64,000 nt of DNA from Sulfitobacter mediterraneus. GTDB lineage: Bacteria > Pseudomonadota > Alphaproteobacteria > Rhodobacterales > Rhodobacteraceae. Numbering within the stretch: the first letter of the stretch is position 1; each line of letters begins with the position of its first letter. This document shows, piece after piece, positions 9,605 to 18,286 of the stretch. Below the pieces are notes generated by a model. The model worked only from the letters and a program-made list of their open reading frames with translations. It was not told the DNA's origin and made no database searches. Location of the stretch: positions 1 through 64,000 of the forward strand of contig NZ_QBKU01000002.1 of NCBI RefSeq assembly GCF_003054325.1, in the 5' to 3' direction. Both the position numbers and the translations under genes were made by a program.

Positions 9605-9694
9605 TGGCGGAGCGACAGGGATTCGAACCCTGGAGACGGTCTCCCGCCTACACACTTTCCAGGCGTGCGCCTTCGACCACTCGGCCACCGCTCC
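9605..9694 (-). tRNA. tRNA-Ser (anticodon GGA)
   Basis: Read on the minus strand the gene starts GGAGCGG and ends CGCTCCG with an encoded CCA at 9605-9607. The acceptor stem pairs over 7 bp with one G-U. The anticodon loop CTGGAAA gives GGA, serving UCC/UCU serine codons. The long variable arm (class II) and the T arm GGTTCGAATCC are evident. The 3' end faces the restriction island, the usual orientation for a tRNA used as an integration target. Confidence 0.95.
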
Positions 9695-9767
9695 GTTGAG
9701 GGCGGTTTACCGTTACCCCGCCATAAGTTGCAAGAGGGAAATCGCGCCCTTTTGCCCCTCTGCGCAA

Positions 9768-10487
9768 TTAACTTTCCAGATGCACATAGACCCGGCGGTT
9801 CACCCGGCCCTTCTTTTCGATCTTGCCAAGCCGCAGCGCGCCAATTTCGCCGGTGCGGGCCACGTGGGTGCCGCCGCAAGGCTGCAGGTCGATCCAGTCG
9901 TCTTCCTCGCCTATGCGCACCAGCCGCACATCATCGGCGCCCATGGGTGGCTTGACGGCCATCGTTTTGATCAGATGGGGCGCATCGGCCAATTCGCGCG
10001 AGGTGATCCAGCCGTCGCTGACCCGCGCATCCATGCCAATGTATTCATTGAGGTCTTCTTCGATGCCCTCGCGGTCTTCGGGGGCATTGGGCATGTCAAA
10101 ATCCAGCCGCCCGTGGGTCGCCGAGATCTGCCCGCCCGTGACGCCAAAGGGGATCACGACTGACAACAGATGCAGCGCCGTATGCACCCGCATCAACCGG
10201 TGGCGGCGGTCCCAGTCCAGTTCCTGCACCACATGCGCCCCAACGGGCGGCAGGGCCGCTGGTTCGGCGGCGACCAGCACGATGTCATCGCCCTGCCCTT
10301 TGACGGCCGTGGCAATCGGCAAACGCTGCCCATCCCATGACAGCCAACCGGAATCCCCCGGTTGCCCGCCGCCCGTCGGGTAGAACACCGTTGCATCCAG
10401 AACCACACCGCCCTCAGCCGTGATGCTTTGCACTTTGGCTGGGGCCTCGCGCAGATAGGCGTCATCGCGAAACAGCATCGCGGTCAT
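9768..10487 (-). CDS. Alanyl-tRNA editing protein (AlaX family)
   Basis: 239 residues resembling the editing domain of alanyl-tRNA synthetase. The zinc-binding motifs HTALH (residues 102-106) and CGGTH (204-208) are both present, and the N-terminus has FYPTGGGQPGD. AlaX proteins hydrolyse Ser- or Gly-tRNA-Ala in the cytoplasm to prevent mistranslation. The ATG overlaps the stop of the upstream mechanosensitive channel gene (ATGA), so it is the last gene of that operon. Confidence 0.9.
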   Translation of the reverse strand: MTAMLFRDDAYLREAPAKVQSITAEGGVVLDATVFYPTGGGQPGDSGWLSWDGQRLPIATAVKGQGDDIVLVAAEPAALPPVGAHVVQELDWDRRHRLMRVHTALHLLSVVIPFGVTGGQISATHGRLDFDMPNAPEDREGIEEDLNEYIGMDARVSDGWITSRELADAPHLIKTMAVKPPMGADDVRLVRIGEEDDWIDLQPCGGTHVARTGEIGALRLGKIEKKGRVNRRVYVHLES

Positions 10488-12847
10488 AGGGTGTCATCCT
10501 TTTTCTCTGTCGTGCTTTTTGTCTGCGATTTGGGCTGGGTCAGAACCTCGGCATTGCGCAGCCATAGATCGCGCTGTGCAAATGGAATTTCAAAGCCTTC
10601 CTCGGCAAAACGCGCGGCGATGGCATGGTTTATGTCGCTCTTGATCGACATCATCCAGTTCACATCGCGCAGATAGCAACGGATCTCAAACTCAAGCGAA
10701 TCCGCGCCAAAATTGACCATCAAAACGTTGGGCGGCGGCGCGGCCAGAACCATCGGTTGTGCCTCGGCAATCTCGCGCAGAACCTTCTCCACGTGCCGCG
10801 TGTCGGTGCCATAGGCCACGCCAACCGGCACGATCAACCGGCCCACGGTGTTGCCGCGGGTAAAGTTGGTCACGGTGCCGGACACCAGATCAGCGTTGGG
10901 CACAATCACATCGGTGCGGTCAAAGGTTTCAATCCGTGTCGAACGCACAGAGATATCCCGCACATAGCCCATCTGACCGCCAACCTCGATCCAGTCGCCC
11001 TCAGATATGGGCCGTTCGATCAGCAGGATGATCCCGGAGACAAAGTTGCTGACGACGGTCTGAAGGCCAAAACCGATGCCCACGGACAGCGCCCCGGCCA
11101 CAATGGCCAGCGACGACAGGTCCAGCCCTGCCCCGGTGACCGCCGCCAGCGCAGCGAGAAAAATCCCGACATAACCAAGGCCCGAAACGATGGCATTTTG
11201 CCCGCCAACGTCAATCTTGGTCTTGGGCAAAACATTGTTGCGCAGGGCCGATTGCACCAACCGGGTGAGCCCATAGCCAATGACAAAGATCACTGCAAAG
11301 GCAAGGAAATCAGTTGGTGAAATTCGGCTGTCCCCGATGGCAAAGCCGCGCCCGACCGCCGACCACAACTCGGTCAGATCCGTGATCCTCGCACCCCAGA
11401 CCAGCGCCAGAACAGGTGCCACCAGAACCAACAAGATCAGGCCAAACAGCACCGGCCAAAGCGCATCCCGTGCCTGCACCCCCTGCCCGGTCACCGTGCC
11501 GTACACATCTGCGGTAAAGCGCTGCAAAGACATCACCAACCCCAGCAGGATCAGCGTCAGGATATAGGGTGGCAAAATCGCATCTGCGGCCCTGAAATAC
11601 CCTGCCGCCAACAGAATTGGCGAGATCAACCCGACGATAACCGCCCCGGTGCCCAACCAGCGCACAACCCTGCTAAAGCTTGAAATACGCGGCTCCGCAT
11701 CCGGCTCATCCTCATTGAGAACCACCTCGTAGCCGCGAAAGACGGTCCCGATCCGGTAAAGCGCAATCGACGAGACCAGCATTGGCGGAAAGGTCAGGAC
11801 CGCCTTTGTCGCCTCGGCGTAAAACCCGCTTTCGAGGATCAGTGTGGCCACCTCGCCCAGCACGATCATCACGGTGATGACCGCCACATGAAAGCGCAAC
11901 TCGGCCCGCTTTTCAGGGGGCAGCAGGATCAAGGCCTCGTCATCGCTGGGCGAGAACACCCGCTCCGACACCCAGCGCACACCCATCATGATCCCGGCCA
12001 ACACCGCAATGCTGAGCAGCAGTTCATGACCTGCGTCGCCAAAAACCTGGGTGGAAATCGCGGCGAGCGCCAAGAGAACCATGCCAGCAAAGGGCAATAT
12101 CACCTCTAGAAGTGATACCACAAAGCGCCAGATGCCCAAACCCCGCGCCCCCAAACGGCGCAGTTTATCCACGATCACGCGGGACCATTTTTTGCCGCGC
12201 AAAATCAGGATGCTGCCAAGCACAAGCAACAAGAACGCGATCGGCAAGGTTGAACGCAACTCATCCCAACTGCGTTCCTTGCCCTTGCGCGGGTTTTCGT
12301 TCCACAGACCGTTCACTGCCCGTGACAATTCTGTAAACGCGGGCTGCCAATGCACCGGGTTCAGCGGCGATGGTGTCACGGTGAGCAACTCACGGGCCTG
12401 CCTGTCCCGCAGTATCCGGTCAATCTCGCCCACCAGATTGTCCGCCCGGACAAAGGCCGTCTCGGCCCGCTGCACTGGCAACAACAGCGCGGCAAGCTGA
12501 TCGTTCAGCTCTTCGCGCTTGGCCGCAACATCGGCGGATTCGGCCGGCGCGCCCTCACCCTCCGGCTTGGGTCCAAGTGCGGCGAGCTGTTCACGCAGGG
12601 TGGCGATGCGGTTGGCGTTCTGATCACGGGCCGTGTCAAACTGGCCGCGAAAATCCGCAATCCGCACCCGCAACGCCTCGAAGGTGTCGTTGGACCCGCG
12701 CTCGGCATCGATGGTTTCCTCGGCGCCTTTCGCCAAGGTCTCCCATCGTTCAAAGGCCTCTTGCGAAATTTCCTGTGCAAAGGCCGGTGCGATCAGCAGC
12801 CATAGGCCAACCAACCCGAAAAAGGCAAGGCGCAGCGCGGCGGCCAT
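10484..12847 (-). CDS. Large mechanosensitive ion channel protein (DUF3772/MscS type)
   Basis: 787 residues. A signal peptide (ending near APAFAQ) leads a coiled-coil periplasmic region of about 150 residues resembling DUF3772, then roughly ten membrane segments, and a C-terminal MscS core with GAGLDLSSLAIVAGALSVG, the pore helix GFGLQTVVSNFVSG and the beta domain EGDWIEVGGQMG. It should sit in the inner membrane and release solutes on hypo-osmotic shock. The ATG at 12847 overlaps the cysK stop (TGATG) and is chosen over a GTG one codon earlier. It is coupled to alaX downstream. Confidence 0.88.
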   Translation of the reverse strand: MAAALRLAFFGLVGLWLLIAPAFAQEISQEAFERWETLAKGAEETIDAERGSNDTFEALRVRIADFRGQFDTARDQNANRIATLREQLAALGPKPEGEGAPAESADVAAKREELNDQLAALLLPVQRAETAFVRADNLVGEIDRILRDRQARELLTVTPSPLNPVHWQPAFTELSRAVNGLWNENPRKGKERSWDELRSTLPIAFLLLVLGSILILRGKKWSRVIVDKLRRLGARGLGIWRFVVSLLEVILPFAGMVLLALAAISTQVFGDAGHELLLSIAVLAGIMMGVRWVSERVFSPSDDEALILLPPEKRAELRFHVAVITVMIVLGEVATLILESGFYAEATKAVLTFPPMLVSSIALYRIGTVFRGYEVVLNEDEPDAEPRISSFSRVVRWLGTGAVIVGLISPILLAAGYFRAADAILPPYILTLILLGLVMSLQRFTADVYGTVTGQGVQARDALWPVLFGLILLVLVAPVLALVWGARITDLTELWSAVGRGFAIGDSRISPTDFLAFAVIFVIGYGLTRLVQSALRNNVLPKTKIDVGGQNAIVSGLGYVGIFLAALAAVTGAGLDLSSLAIVAGALSVGIGFGLQTVVSNFVSGIILLIERPISEGDWIEVGGQMGYVRDISVRSTRIETFDRTDVIVPNADLVSGTVTNFTRGNTVGRLIVPVGVAYGTDTRHVEKVLREIAEAQPMVLAAPPPNVLMVNFGADSLEFEIRCYLRDVNWMMSIKSDINHAIAARFAEEGFEIPFAQRDLWLRNAEVLTQPKSQTKSTTEKKDDTL

Positions 12848-13881
12848 CACTGATCTTCAAAGACGCCGGGAATAGAGGCCGGTGCCCTGTCCAGCCATGC
12901 CGGCGTCGGCAGGCCCTTTTCTCGCAGGAAATCAGGATTAAACAGCTTGGATTGATACCGCGTGCCAAAATCGCAAAGGATCGTCACGATGGTGTGGCCC
13001 GGCCCCATTTCCTTGGCCAGACGGATCGCGCCCGCCACATTGACACCTGACGAGGCCCCAAGGCACAGACCTTCATGCTGAAGCAGATCAAACACCACCG
13101 GCAGCGCCTCGGCATCAGAGACATTGTAGCTGTAATCCGGCTTCAGCCCCTCAAGGTTCTTAGTGATGCGGACCTGACCGATGCCTTCAGCGATCGAGCC
13201 GCCTTCGGAGGTCAGTTCACCAGTGGTATAATAGGAATGCAGCGCCGCACCGTCCGGATCGGCCAGCGCAATTTTCACGCCTTTGGGCTGAAGCGCCATG
13301 GCGATCCCTGCCAGCGTGCCGCCCGATCCAACCGCACAGCAAAAGCCGTCTACCTTGCCGCCGGTCTGTTCCCAAATCTCGGGGCCGGTGGTTTCAACAT
13401 GCGATTGCCGGTTGGCGACATTGTCAAACTGGTTGGCCCAGATCACCCCTTCATTGGTGGTGCGGGCCAGCTCATTGGCCAGACGTTCGGAATAACGGAT
13501 AAAATTGTTCGGGTTGCGATAGGGCGCGGCAGGCACCTGCACCAATTCGGCACCTGCAAGGCGCAGCATGTCTTTCTTTTCCTGTGACTGTGTCTCAGGA
13601 ATGACAATCACGGTTTTGAAGCCCATCGAGGCGCCGACCAGCGCCAGACCGATGCCGGTGTTTCCTGCGGTGCCTTCGACAATGGTGCCGCCGGGTTTGA
13701 GCGTGCCTTTGGCAATCGCGTCCTTGATGATAAACAGCGCCGCGCGGTCTTTGACCGACTGACCGGGGTTCATGAATTCGGCCTTGCCGTAGATCTCACA
13801 TCCGGTGTCTTCGCTGGCTTTGCGCAGACGGATAAGAGGTGTGTTGCCAATGGCTTGCGCCAGATCAGATGCGACGTGCAT
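12847..13881 (-). CDS. cysK: Cysteine synthase A-like PLP enzyme
   Basis: 344 residues of the O-acetylserine sulfhydrylase family: NTPLIRL, the PLP lysine in GQSVKDRAAL, TAGNTGIGLA, and the phosphate loop GSGGTLAG. It would make cysteine from O-acetylserine and sulfide. I chose the ATG at 13881 (MHVASDLAQ) because the 27 upstream codons do not resemble the family. It lies 20 bases after trgB; in Rhodobacter sphaeroides a trgAB-cysK cluster contributes to tellurite resistance, and this order is the same. Confidence 0.88.
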   Translation of the reverse strand: MHVASDLAQAIGNTPLIRLRKASEDTGCEIYGKAEFMNPGQSVKDRAALFIIKDAIAKGTLKPGGTIVEGTAGNTGIGLALVGASMGFKTVIVIPETQSQEKKDMLRLAGAELVQVPAAPYRNPNNFIRYSERLANELARTTNEGVIWANQFDNVANRQSHVETTGPEIWEQTGGKVDGFCCAVGSGGTLAGIAMALQPKGVKIALADPDGAALHSYYTTGELTSEGGSIAEGIGQVRITKNLEGLKPDYSYNVSDAEALPVVFDLLQHEGLCLGASSGVNVAGAIRLAKEMGPGHTIVTILCDFGTRYQSKLFNPDFLREKGLPTPAWLDRAPASIPGVFEDQ

Positions 13882-13901
13882 GAAAGCCCCCAAAATTGTG
13901 C

Positions 13902-15029
13902 TTACTCTGGTGTATCCGCCGCCTTCGCCAATCTCAAGCCATCGCGGTGCCGTGCCAGCCAATAGGCCACCAGAACCAGCGGCGCATTGGCCGCGCCCAT
14001 CCCATCGACCAGATCCATCAAATCGTCAAAAGACATCAGATGGCTGCGGATATCCTCATCTTCGCTGGCCAGACCACCAGTGCCCGTGACGCTGTCCGGC
14101 AGATCCGCAAGCCCCAGATAAATATAGTAAAATTCCGTTGAATTTCCGGGGGATGCATAAACCTCACTCACCGGGTGGAGCGCACCAAGCGTCAGTCCGG
14201 CCTCTTCCGAGGCTTCGCGCCGGGCGGCCATTTGCGGGGTCTCACCGGGGTCCACAGCGCCTGCAATTGGCTCTAACTGCCAACAGGATTTATCGCCACG
14301 CGCCAATGGCCCCATGCGCACCTGTTCGATCAACAAAACGCGATCACGCAGCGGATCATAGGGCAGAACAATCGCCGCGTCCGCCCCGACAAACACCGCG
14401 CGGTCCAAGGGCGCGGACATCGTGCCGTCAAAACGTGTATGCGACAGCTGCATTTCATCCAAAGCATAGAATTTGGAGTAGACCCGCCGCCGGTCCTGCA
14501 CGTCGATCTGCCCTTGCAGCGTCCCTGCCCCATGAACGGACGCCGACGCGTTCACCCTTGCCGCCGCACGGGCGCGGATGCGCGGAAACATGCGCGCCAC
14601 ATCATCGCGGCTGCGGCTGCCCATATAACCCATGACTTCGACAGCAGCATGACGGCTAAGCGCACCCCACTCTGCCTGCCACTCGGACAAATCCCAAGGC
14701 CCCTTGCCCGTCCACAGATCCGGCTGCGGCACATAGACTTCACCGCTTTGCCCATCTTCCAGCGTGACCTGATGCAGATCGTAGCCGAAGCCACCTTCAT
14801 AATAGTCCAGTCGCGCAATCTGGTCCGGGGTCAACCCGCGCACCAAGACGCCCATGGCCTTCTCATTCACGCCGGTCTCGATCATGGGAAACGGACCTTC
14901 GGCCACAGAGGATACCTTGTATCCGGGCAAAACCGCAGGTGTTACATCCAAGGCATCGCCACTGGCCCCCATCACGATCTCAAGCAATGGCCGATCCCGC
15001 AGGGTGCCATAAAAGAACAGATTTCTCAT
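13902..15029 (-). CDS. trgB: TrgB-like protein: gamma-glutamylcyclotransferase-like domain plus NUDIX hydrolase
   Basis: 375 residues in two domains. The N-terminus, MRNLFFYGTLRDRPLL with a later DYYEGGFGYDLH, is the fold of gamma-glutamylcyclotransferase-like proteins. The C-terminal half is an ADP-sugar pyrophosphatase-type NUDIX domain with the box GAVDPGETPQMAARREASEEAGL. The start at 15029 matches the first fold strand; an ORF start 11 codons upstream is less likely. It lies four bases after trgA. The gene name rests on the domain pair and on the trgA/cysK neighbours; the biochemical role is unsettled. Confidence 0.8.
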   Translation of the reverse strand: MRNLFFYGTLRDRPLLEIVMGASGDALDVTPAVLPGYKVSSVAEGPFPMIETGVNEKAMGVLVRGLTPDQIARLDYYEGGFGYDLHQVTLEDGQSGEVYVPQPDLWTGKGPWDLSEWQAEWGALSRHAAVEVMGYMGSRSRDDVARMFPRIRARAAARVNASASVHGAGTLQGQIDVQDRRRVYSKFYALDEMQLSHTRFDGTMSAPLDRAVFVGADAAIVLPYDPLRDRVLLIEQVRMGPLARGDKSCWQLEPIAGAVDPGETPQMAARREASEEAGLTLGALHPVSEVYASPGNSTEFYYIYLGLADLPDSVTGTGGLASEDEDIRSHLMSFDDLMDLVDGMGAANAPLVLVAYWLARHRDGLRLAKAADTPE

Positions 15030-15033
15030 AGAT

Positions 15034-15474
15034 TTAGCGACCGTGCTTATGGGCAAATTCAACCAATAGGCCGCTGATGATCGATGCGATTACGGCAACG
15101 ATGACAATTGGGACGGTTATAACGATCACAGCAAATTCCGCGCCGATCTGAAACACTGCAACCATCGCCTCAAACGGGCCATCATAACGATTGCGCATAG
15201 CCAACCGGATCATCTCGTTGATCGCCTGAACACCAACACCCCACAACATCAATACAAACACTCCGGTCAGGCCGTTGTTGATCGCCGCCGTGGTCCCGCG
15301 ACCTGCGCGGCGCCCCATCACGAACCAGCCGACACAGAGGCCGAGGAACATGTTCAGCGGGACAAAATAGCCGAAGTCGGTGCTTTCGGGCATCAACGGC
15401 ATCACCATCAGGGACAGGATATAGCCAACAGCCGCGAGACAAATGGCAGCCGTTAGTTTTGCGGCGGTGGGCAT
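15034..15474 (-). CDS. trgA: TrgA family membrane protein
   Basis: 146 residues with about four hydrophobic segments (AAICLAAVGYILSLMVM, PLNMFLGLCVGWFVMG, GVFVLMLWGVGV, and a long C-terminal one) and the phrase GRRAGRGTTAAINNGLTG. The TrgA family is known from the tellurite-resistance locus of Rhodobacter sphaeroides and is common in Rhodobacteraceae. It opens the trgA-trgB-cysK-channel-alaX run, 21 bases after the CFA-type methyltransferase gene. Its molecular activity is unknown. Confidence 0.82.
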   Translation of the reverse strand: MPTAAKLTAAICLAAVGYILSLMVMPLMPESTDFGYFVPLNMFLGLCVGWFVMGRRAGRGTTAAINNGLTGVFVLMLWGVGVQAINEMIRLAMRNRYDGPFEAMVAVFQIGAEFAVIVITVPIVIVAVIASIISGLLVEFAHKHGR

Positions 15475-15495
15475 GGGATGGCTCCTTAAGAAAGG

Positions 15496-16707
15496 TTAAC
15501 CCGGTCGCCTTACCGTAATCTGTGTGACGTCACAATTTCCACTGTCAAATGTAGCGGCGCAGGAAGTGAGGTAAAAATTCCACATGCGCCGGAACCGTTC
15601 GTCAAAGCCAAGCTTGGTAATCTGGTCCCACTTGTCGTTAAATGTCTCGTGCCAACGGCGCAGGGTGATGTCGTAGCTTTTGCCAAATTCGATAGACTTG
15701 TCGACAATCAGCCCGGCCTTTTCCACCTGTTCCCGCAAGATCACCGGACTGGGCAGCATACCGCCCGGAAAGATGTATTTCTGGATGAAATCGACACCGC
15801 GCTTGTAAACGTCCCAGCGGGCGTGATCGACGGTGATGATCTGCAAAGTGGCCGCGCCGCCGGGTTTAAGGCAATCGCGCAAAGCATTGAAATAGGTAGG
15901 CCAATATTTCTCGCCAACGGCCTCAAACATCTCGATGCTGGCGATGCCATCATAATGGCCGGTCTCGTCACGGTAATCTTGAAGCTTTAGATTAACTTGA
16001 TCGGAAAGTCCTGCTTTCTCAATGCGTTCCTTGGCAAATTTAAACTGCTCTTCGCTGATGGTCAGGCCCGTGACCTTCAGCCCGCGTTCCTTGGCCGCAT
16101 ATTCGGCAAATCCGCCCCAACCACAGCCGATTTCCAGCACATGATCGCCGGGCTTGACGCCCATCTGATCAACCATGGATTTGTATTTTTCGGTCTGGGC
16201 CGCCTCCAGTGACAGTTGCGCATTTTCATCAAACAGGGCCGAGGAATAAGTCATCGTGTCATCGAGCCACAGCCCGTAAAAATCATTGCCCAGATCATAG
16301 TGATAACTGATGTTCTTGCGGGCCTGCGTCTTGGAATTGCTTTGGAGCCAGAACCGCATCTTCTCAAACAGGCGCACCATGCTCAGGCCCGGAAATCCGT
16401 CATAGAGTTCGTCATTGTCTGCATGTACGAGGTCCATGAAGGCCTGCAAATCAGGCGTGGACCACCATTCATCGAGATAGGCATCACTAAACCCAAGATC
16501 CCCTTCGCGGATCAACCTTGAGAACAAGTCATTGTTATGAATGTGCAATTCCGCAACCGGGCCGGGCAGTTTTCCTTCAGCCCGAAACCGCCGCCCGTCT
16601 GGCAAAACGAAATCGAGCCGCCCGCGTTGCATCACCTGTGCCATCGCAAAAACCCGCGCAAAGTAACGCGGCAGATCATTTTGCCCCTCTGTCGAGTTCA
16701 AGGTCAT
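15496..16707 (-). CDS. Cyclopropane-fatty-acyl-phospholipid synthase family methyltransferase
   Basis: 403 residues. The SAM site VLEIGCGWGGFAEYAA lies near residue 190, preceded by ISYHYDLGNDFYGLWLD and followed by ASIEMFEAVGEKYW, FQKYIFPGGMLPS-type and HYDITLRRW-type signatures of CFA synthases. It would methylate or cyclopropanate unsaturated membrane phospholipids using SAM. It stands between the photolyase and trgA on the same strand, about 90 bases from the photolyase stop. Whether it makes a true cyclopropane ring cannot be told from sequence. Confidence 0.85.
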   Translation of the reverse strand: MTLNSTEGQNDLPRYFARVFAMAQVMQRGRLDFVLPDGRRFRAEGKLPGPVAELHIHNNDLFSRLIREGDLGFSDAYLDEWWSTPDLQAFMDLVHADNDELYDGFPGLSMVRLFEKMRFWLQSNSKTQARKNISYHYDLGNDFYGLWLDDTMTYSSALFDENAQLSLEAAQTEKYKSMVDQMGVKPGDHVLEIGCGWGGFAEYAAKERGLKVTGLTISEEQFKFAKERIEKAGLSDQVNLKLQDYRDETGHYDGIASIEMFEAVGEKYWPTYFNALRDCLKPGGAATLQIITVDHARWDVYKRGVDFIQKYIFPGGMLPSPVILREQVEKAGLIVDKSIEFGKSYDITLRRWHETFNDKWDQITKLGFDERFRRMWNFYLTSCAATFDSGNCDVTQITVRRPG

Positions 16708-16795
16708 ATCACGCTCCCCTTCGTGGTCCTCAGGCGCATTCAGCTTATCGCGCTCTGCAAAATTAACAATTCTTTAATGTTTGCAGTCTGTTTTC

Positions 16796-18220
16796 TTAAT
16801 CTTTGCGGGCCTTATAAGCCGTCAAAGCCCGCTTGCGCCCCCTGTCAAGCGAGACAATCGGCATCGGATAACTGTCTTGCGGATCCATGCCCCAATGGCG
16901 CGGGCACGCCTCAAAGAAGGCCAACGCATCGTCGTGGGGCTGCTCCTGCCCCTCGGCTATCCAACGATCCACATAGGCGGCATCGGGGTCAAACTTCTCG
17001 CGTTGGGTGACGGGGTTGAACACCCGAAAGTACGGCGCGGCATCGGGGCCGGACCCGGCAGTCCATTGCCAGCCCATCGCATTGCTGGCCGGATCCCAAT
17101 CAATCAGACACTCCTCGAACCACGCCTGCCCGATCCGCCAATGGGTCATCAGATGTTTGGTCAGGTAACTGGCCACGATCATGCGGGCGCGATTGTGCAT
17201 GCGGCCCGTGACATAAAGCTCACGCATGGCGGCATCGACAAAGGGCACACCCGAGCGGCCCTTCTTCCACGCCCAGACTTCTGCGGCGCGGCCATCGTCT
17301 TGCCAGGGAAAATCGTCCCATTCCTCGCGCCAGTTCTGATCCAGAATGCGCGGCGTATGGTGCATCAGATGATAGGCAAACTCGCGCCAGACCAGCTCTT
17401 TCAGGAAGGTCTCCGCGCCGCGTTTGCCTTCTTGCAAGGCACGTTGACCGGCGTGCCAGCATTGATGCGGGCTGATCTCGCCAAGGCTGAGGTTCTCGGA
17501 CATGTTGGACGTGCCATCGGTGGCGGGCGTGTTGCGGTTGTCGTTGTAGCCATCAATTAGATGCGCAATGAAATGCCCCAGCCGCGCCTGCGCTGCTGTC
17601 TCGCCCAATTGCACAAAAGGGCGCACAGCCGCGGCACCGCGGTTCATCTGCGCATCCATTTGCCAATCCGCCAGATCGTCACTTTTTGGCCAGCTTTCAG
17701 GGGGATGCAGATCCGAAGGTGCCGGACGCGGTGCCTCAACATCGCGGGTTTTGACGGACTTCCAGAACGGGGAATAGACCTTGTAAAAACCGCCTGTCTT
17801 GGTCTCCACGGTCCATGGCTCAAACATCAAATGGCCGCCAAAAGACCGCGCGTCGATGGCTTGACCCTTGAGATGTTCCTTGATGGCGCTGTCACGCGTC
17901 ACCGTTTCAGGATCATAAAGGCGCGACCAATACACCGCCCTCGCGCCAGTTTCATCTATCAGCTCATTGAGCGCATCCAGCGCCTGATCCGCCCGGCGCA
18001 AGATCAGACGGCTGCCCTTCTGTTCCAATGCATCGGCAAGCGCACCAACCCCAAGCCCAAGCCGCCATTTCGGCGCCGCGCCCAGCTTTTCGCTCAGGCC
18101 GTCATGTACAAACACAGGAATAACAGGCCGCCCCGAGGCGCAAGCGGCCGACAGCGCCGCATGATCACTCAGCCGCAGATCACGGCGAAACCAGACCAAG
18201 ATCGGTGATGTATCGTTCAT
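16796..18220 (-). CDS. phrB: Deoxyribodipyrimidine photolyase (cryptochrome/photolyase family)
   Basis: 474 residues. The N-terminal antenna domain opens LVWFRRDLRLSDHAAL, and the FAD domain contains WREFAYHLMHHTP, GRSGVPFVDAAMRELYVTGRMHNRARMIVAS and the late DWDPASNAMGWQWTAGSGPDAAPYFRVFNP signature. All match class I CPD photolyases, which split UV pyrimidine dimers with blue light. Upstream on the minus strand a TTGAAG with TAGTTT 15 bases later is a possible stress-sigma promoter, but this is weak. Confidence 0.93.
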   Translation of the reverse strand: MNDTSPILVWFRRDLRLSDHAALSAACASGRPVIPVFVHDGLSEKLGAAPKWRLGLGVGALADALEQKGSRLILRRADQALDALNELIDETGARAVYWSRLYDPETVTRDSAIKEHLKGQAIDARSFGGHLMFEPWTVETKTGGFYKVYSPFWKSVKTRDVEAPRPAPSDLHPPESWPKSDDLADWQMDAQMNRGAAAVRPFVQLGETAAQARLGHFIAHLIDGYNDNRNTPATDGTSNMSENLSLGEISPHQCWHAGQRALQEGKRGAETFLKELVWREFAYHLMHHTPRILDQNWREEWDDFPWQDDGRAAEVWAWKKGRSGVPFVDAAMRELYVTGRMHNRARMIVASYLTKHLMTHWRIGQAWFEECLIDWDPASNAMGWQWTAGSGPDAAPYFRVFNPVTQREKFDPDAAYVDRWIAEGQEQPHDDALAFFEACPRHWGMDPQDSYPMPIVSLDRGRKRALTAYKARKD

Positions 18221-18286
18221 GCTATGCCCTTCTGGTTCTTGCCTTTTCCTAAACTAGGGCGCGGCAGGAACCTTCAAGGCGCAAAA

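Noticed and set aside
9423-10163. 246-codon plus-strand frame through the tRNA-Ser gene
   Set aside because: It runs antisense across a tRNA gene and the AlaX gene and contains tRNA-derived codons.
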